Position numbers and translations under genes: made by a program | The notes under the pieces: generated by a model | Seen by the model: only the letters and a program-made list of their open reading frames with translations | Told to the model about the DNA's origin: nothing | Databases searched by the model: none | Shown here: piece by piece, positions 5,039-5,614 of the stretch | How positions within the stretch are numbered: position 1 is the first letter of the stretch | Layout: each line of letters begins with the position of its first letter | Assembly (NCBI GenBank): GCA_026996935.1 | Contig: JALWJW010000118.1 | Coordinates: 1 to 5,614, forward strand | Length of the DNA stretch: 5,614 bases | Direction: 5' to 3' | Origin: Hyphomicrobiales bacterium | Lineage (GTDB): Bacteria > Pseudomonadota > Alphaproteobacteria > Rhizobiales > Aestuariivirgaceae

Positions 5039-5614
5039 GTGACTGACACAATTACAGGTGCTCCAACTGGGAGCAATACGACAAGCGCCCCAACAGTGGA
5101 TGATTATTTGGATCCACTTGCTGTTCCTGCTCTAAAACCTGGTGCAATGAAAGATTTGCATACGTTTGAAGCAAGTCCTGCGCATCAGGAAAAACTCGGC
5201 TTCCCCGGAGAGTTGGTCGATGACTGGCACGACGTTGCCATTGATAAGATGGGTGATCTTTTAACCAAGTATCGCGGTTTCAGAGTTTATTTGGATGCTT
5301 GTGTAAAATGCGGTGCCTGTACGGATAAATGTCATTACTTTCTGGGAACAGGTGATCCCAAAAACATGCCTGTTGCCCGGCAAGACCTGTTGCGCTCGGT
5401 TTATCGTCGCTACTTTACGACAGCGGGTAAATATGTACCCAAGCTGGTTGGTGCACGCGATCTGACTGAAGATGTGCTTGATGAATGGTATGATTATTTC
5501 CATCAATGTTCACAGTGCCGTCGCTGTTCCGTTTTTTGCCCATATGGTATTGATACTGCCGAAGTATCCATGGCAGCGCGTGAAATTTTAGATACGGTTG
5601 GCAAGGGCCAGAAA
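5039..5614 (+). CDS. dsrK: DsrK, iron-sulfur (HdrD-like) subunit of DsrMKJOP (3' end missing)
   Basis: Cytoplasm-facing catalytic subunit of the DsrMKJOP complex, related to heterodisulfide reductase HdrD and thought to interconvert the thiol and disulfide/trisulfide forms of DsrC. The 192 visible codons are open to the window edge. They carry two [4Fe-4S] motifs of the form C-X2-C-X2-C-X3-C: C88/C91/C94/C98 (CVKCGACTDKC) and C157/C160/C163/C167 (CSQCRRCSVFCP). The Hdr-type CCG domains with the special catalytic cluster would lie downstream and are not seen. The start is GTG at 5039, with GAGAGG eight bases upstream; the first 20 residues are rich in Thr, Ser and Pro and look unstructured. 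DsrM upstream is its heme-b partner. A generic HdrD-like protein is the alternative, but position after dsrM makes DsrK very likely. Confidence 0.95.
   Translation, partial: MTDTITGAPTGSNTTSAPTVDDYLDPLAVPALKPGAMKDLHTFEASPAHQEKLGFPGELVDDWHDVAIDKMGDLLTKYRGFRVYLDACVKCGACTDKCHYFLGTGDPKNMPVARQDLLRSVYRRYFTTAGKYVPKLVGARDLTEDVLDEWYDYFHQCSQCRRCSVFCPYGIDTAEVSMAAREILDTVGKGQK

Noticed and set aside
1..5614. Reductive (sulfate-reducer) Dsr system
   Set aside because: dsrEFH is found with oxidative-type Dsr, and there is no dsrD after dsrB; the gene order and sequence blocks match sulfur oxidisers.
1..5614. Mobile elements, CRISPR arrays, tRNA or rRNA genes
   Set aside because: No transposase, terminal repeats, spaced direct repeats or RNA-gene signatures were seen; nearly all sequence is conserved dsr coding DNA.

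Overview
This window holds most of the core of a dissimilatory sulfite reductase (dsr) locus of the oxidative (reverse, rDsr) type. All genes are on the + strand, in the order dsrA(partial)-dsrB-dsrE-dsrF-dsrH-dsrC-dsrM-dsrK(partial). The presence of dsrEFH between dsrAB and dsrC marks it as belonging to a sulfur-oxidising bacterium rather than a sulfate reducer. The order matches, from memory, the well-studied Allochromatium vinosum cluster. By family similarity the host is a proteobacterium that oxidises sulfide, sulfur or thiosulfate through cytoplasmic persulfide chemistry. The moderate, slightly AT-leaning base composition and AT-rich intergenic spacers fit a low- to mid-GC lineage. I cannot fix the class (alpha- versus gammaproteobacteria) from sequence alone.

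Layout. Positions 1-1224 are dsrA without its first codons, because the reading frame is open to the window edge. A 91-bp spacer with a strong hairpin separates it from dsrB (1316-2398). A textbook rho-independent terminator follows dsrB (2409-2451), then an AT-rich spacer. dsrE, dsrF and dsrH (2544-3694) are tightly packed, each with a clear ribosome-binding site. A 99-bp leader with three small stem-loops precedes dsrC (3794-4126). The dsrC-dsrM spacer of about 144 bp carries two hairpins, one very strong. dsrM (4271-5002) and dsrK (5039 to the window end) code for the membrane and iron-sulfur parts of the DsrMKJOP complex.

How the genes work together (established for the family). The DsrEFH hexamer accepts sulfane sulfur and passes it to the C-terminal cysteines of DsrC. 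DsrAB, a siroheme/[4Fe-4S] enzyme, oxidises the carried sulfur to the level of sulfite. DsrC cycles between trisulfide and thiol forms, and its electrons enter the membrane through DsrK and DsrM. The diagnostic residues of every visible protein are present: paired siroheme-cluster cysteines in DsrA and DsrB, Cys78 of DsrE, Cys20 of DsrH, both C-terminal cysteines of DsrC, four NarI-like histidines in DsrM, and two four-cysteine cluster motifs in DsrK.

The protein-coding content is a known system and I see no new enzyme. What deserves a second look is the RNA level. Four of the spacers (dsrA-dsrB, dsrB-dsrE, dsrH-dsrC, dsrC-dsrM) carry inverted repeats. One of these is a terminator inside what is usually regarded as a single operon. 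This suggests that the cluster is segmented to set unequal amounts of DsrAB, DsrEFH, DsrC and the membrane complex.
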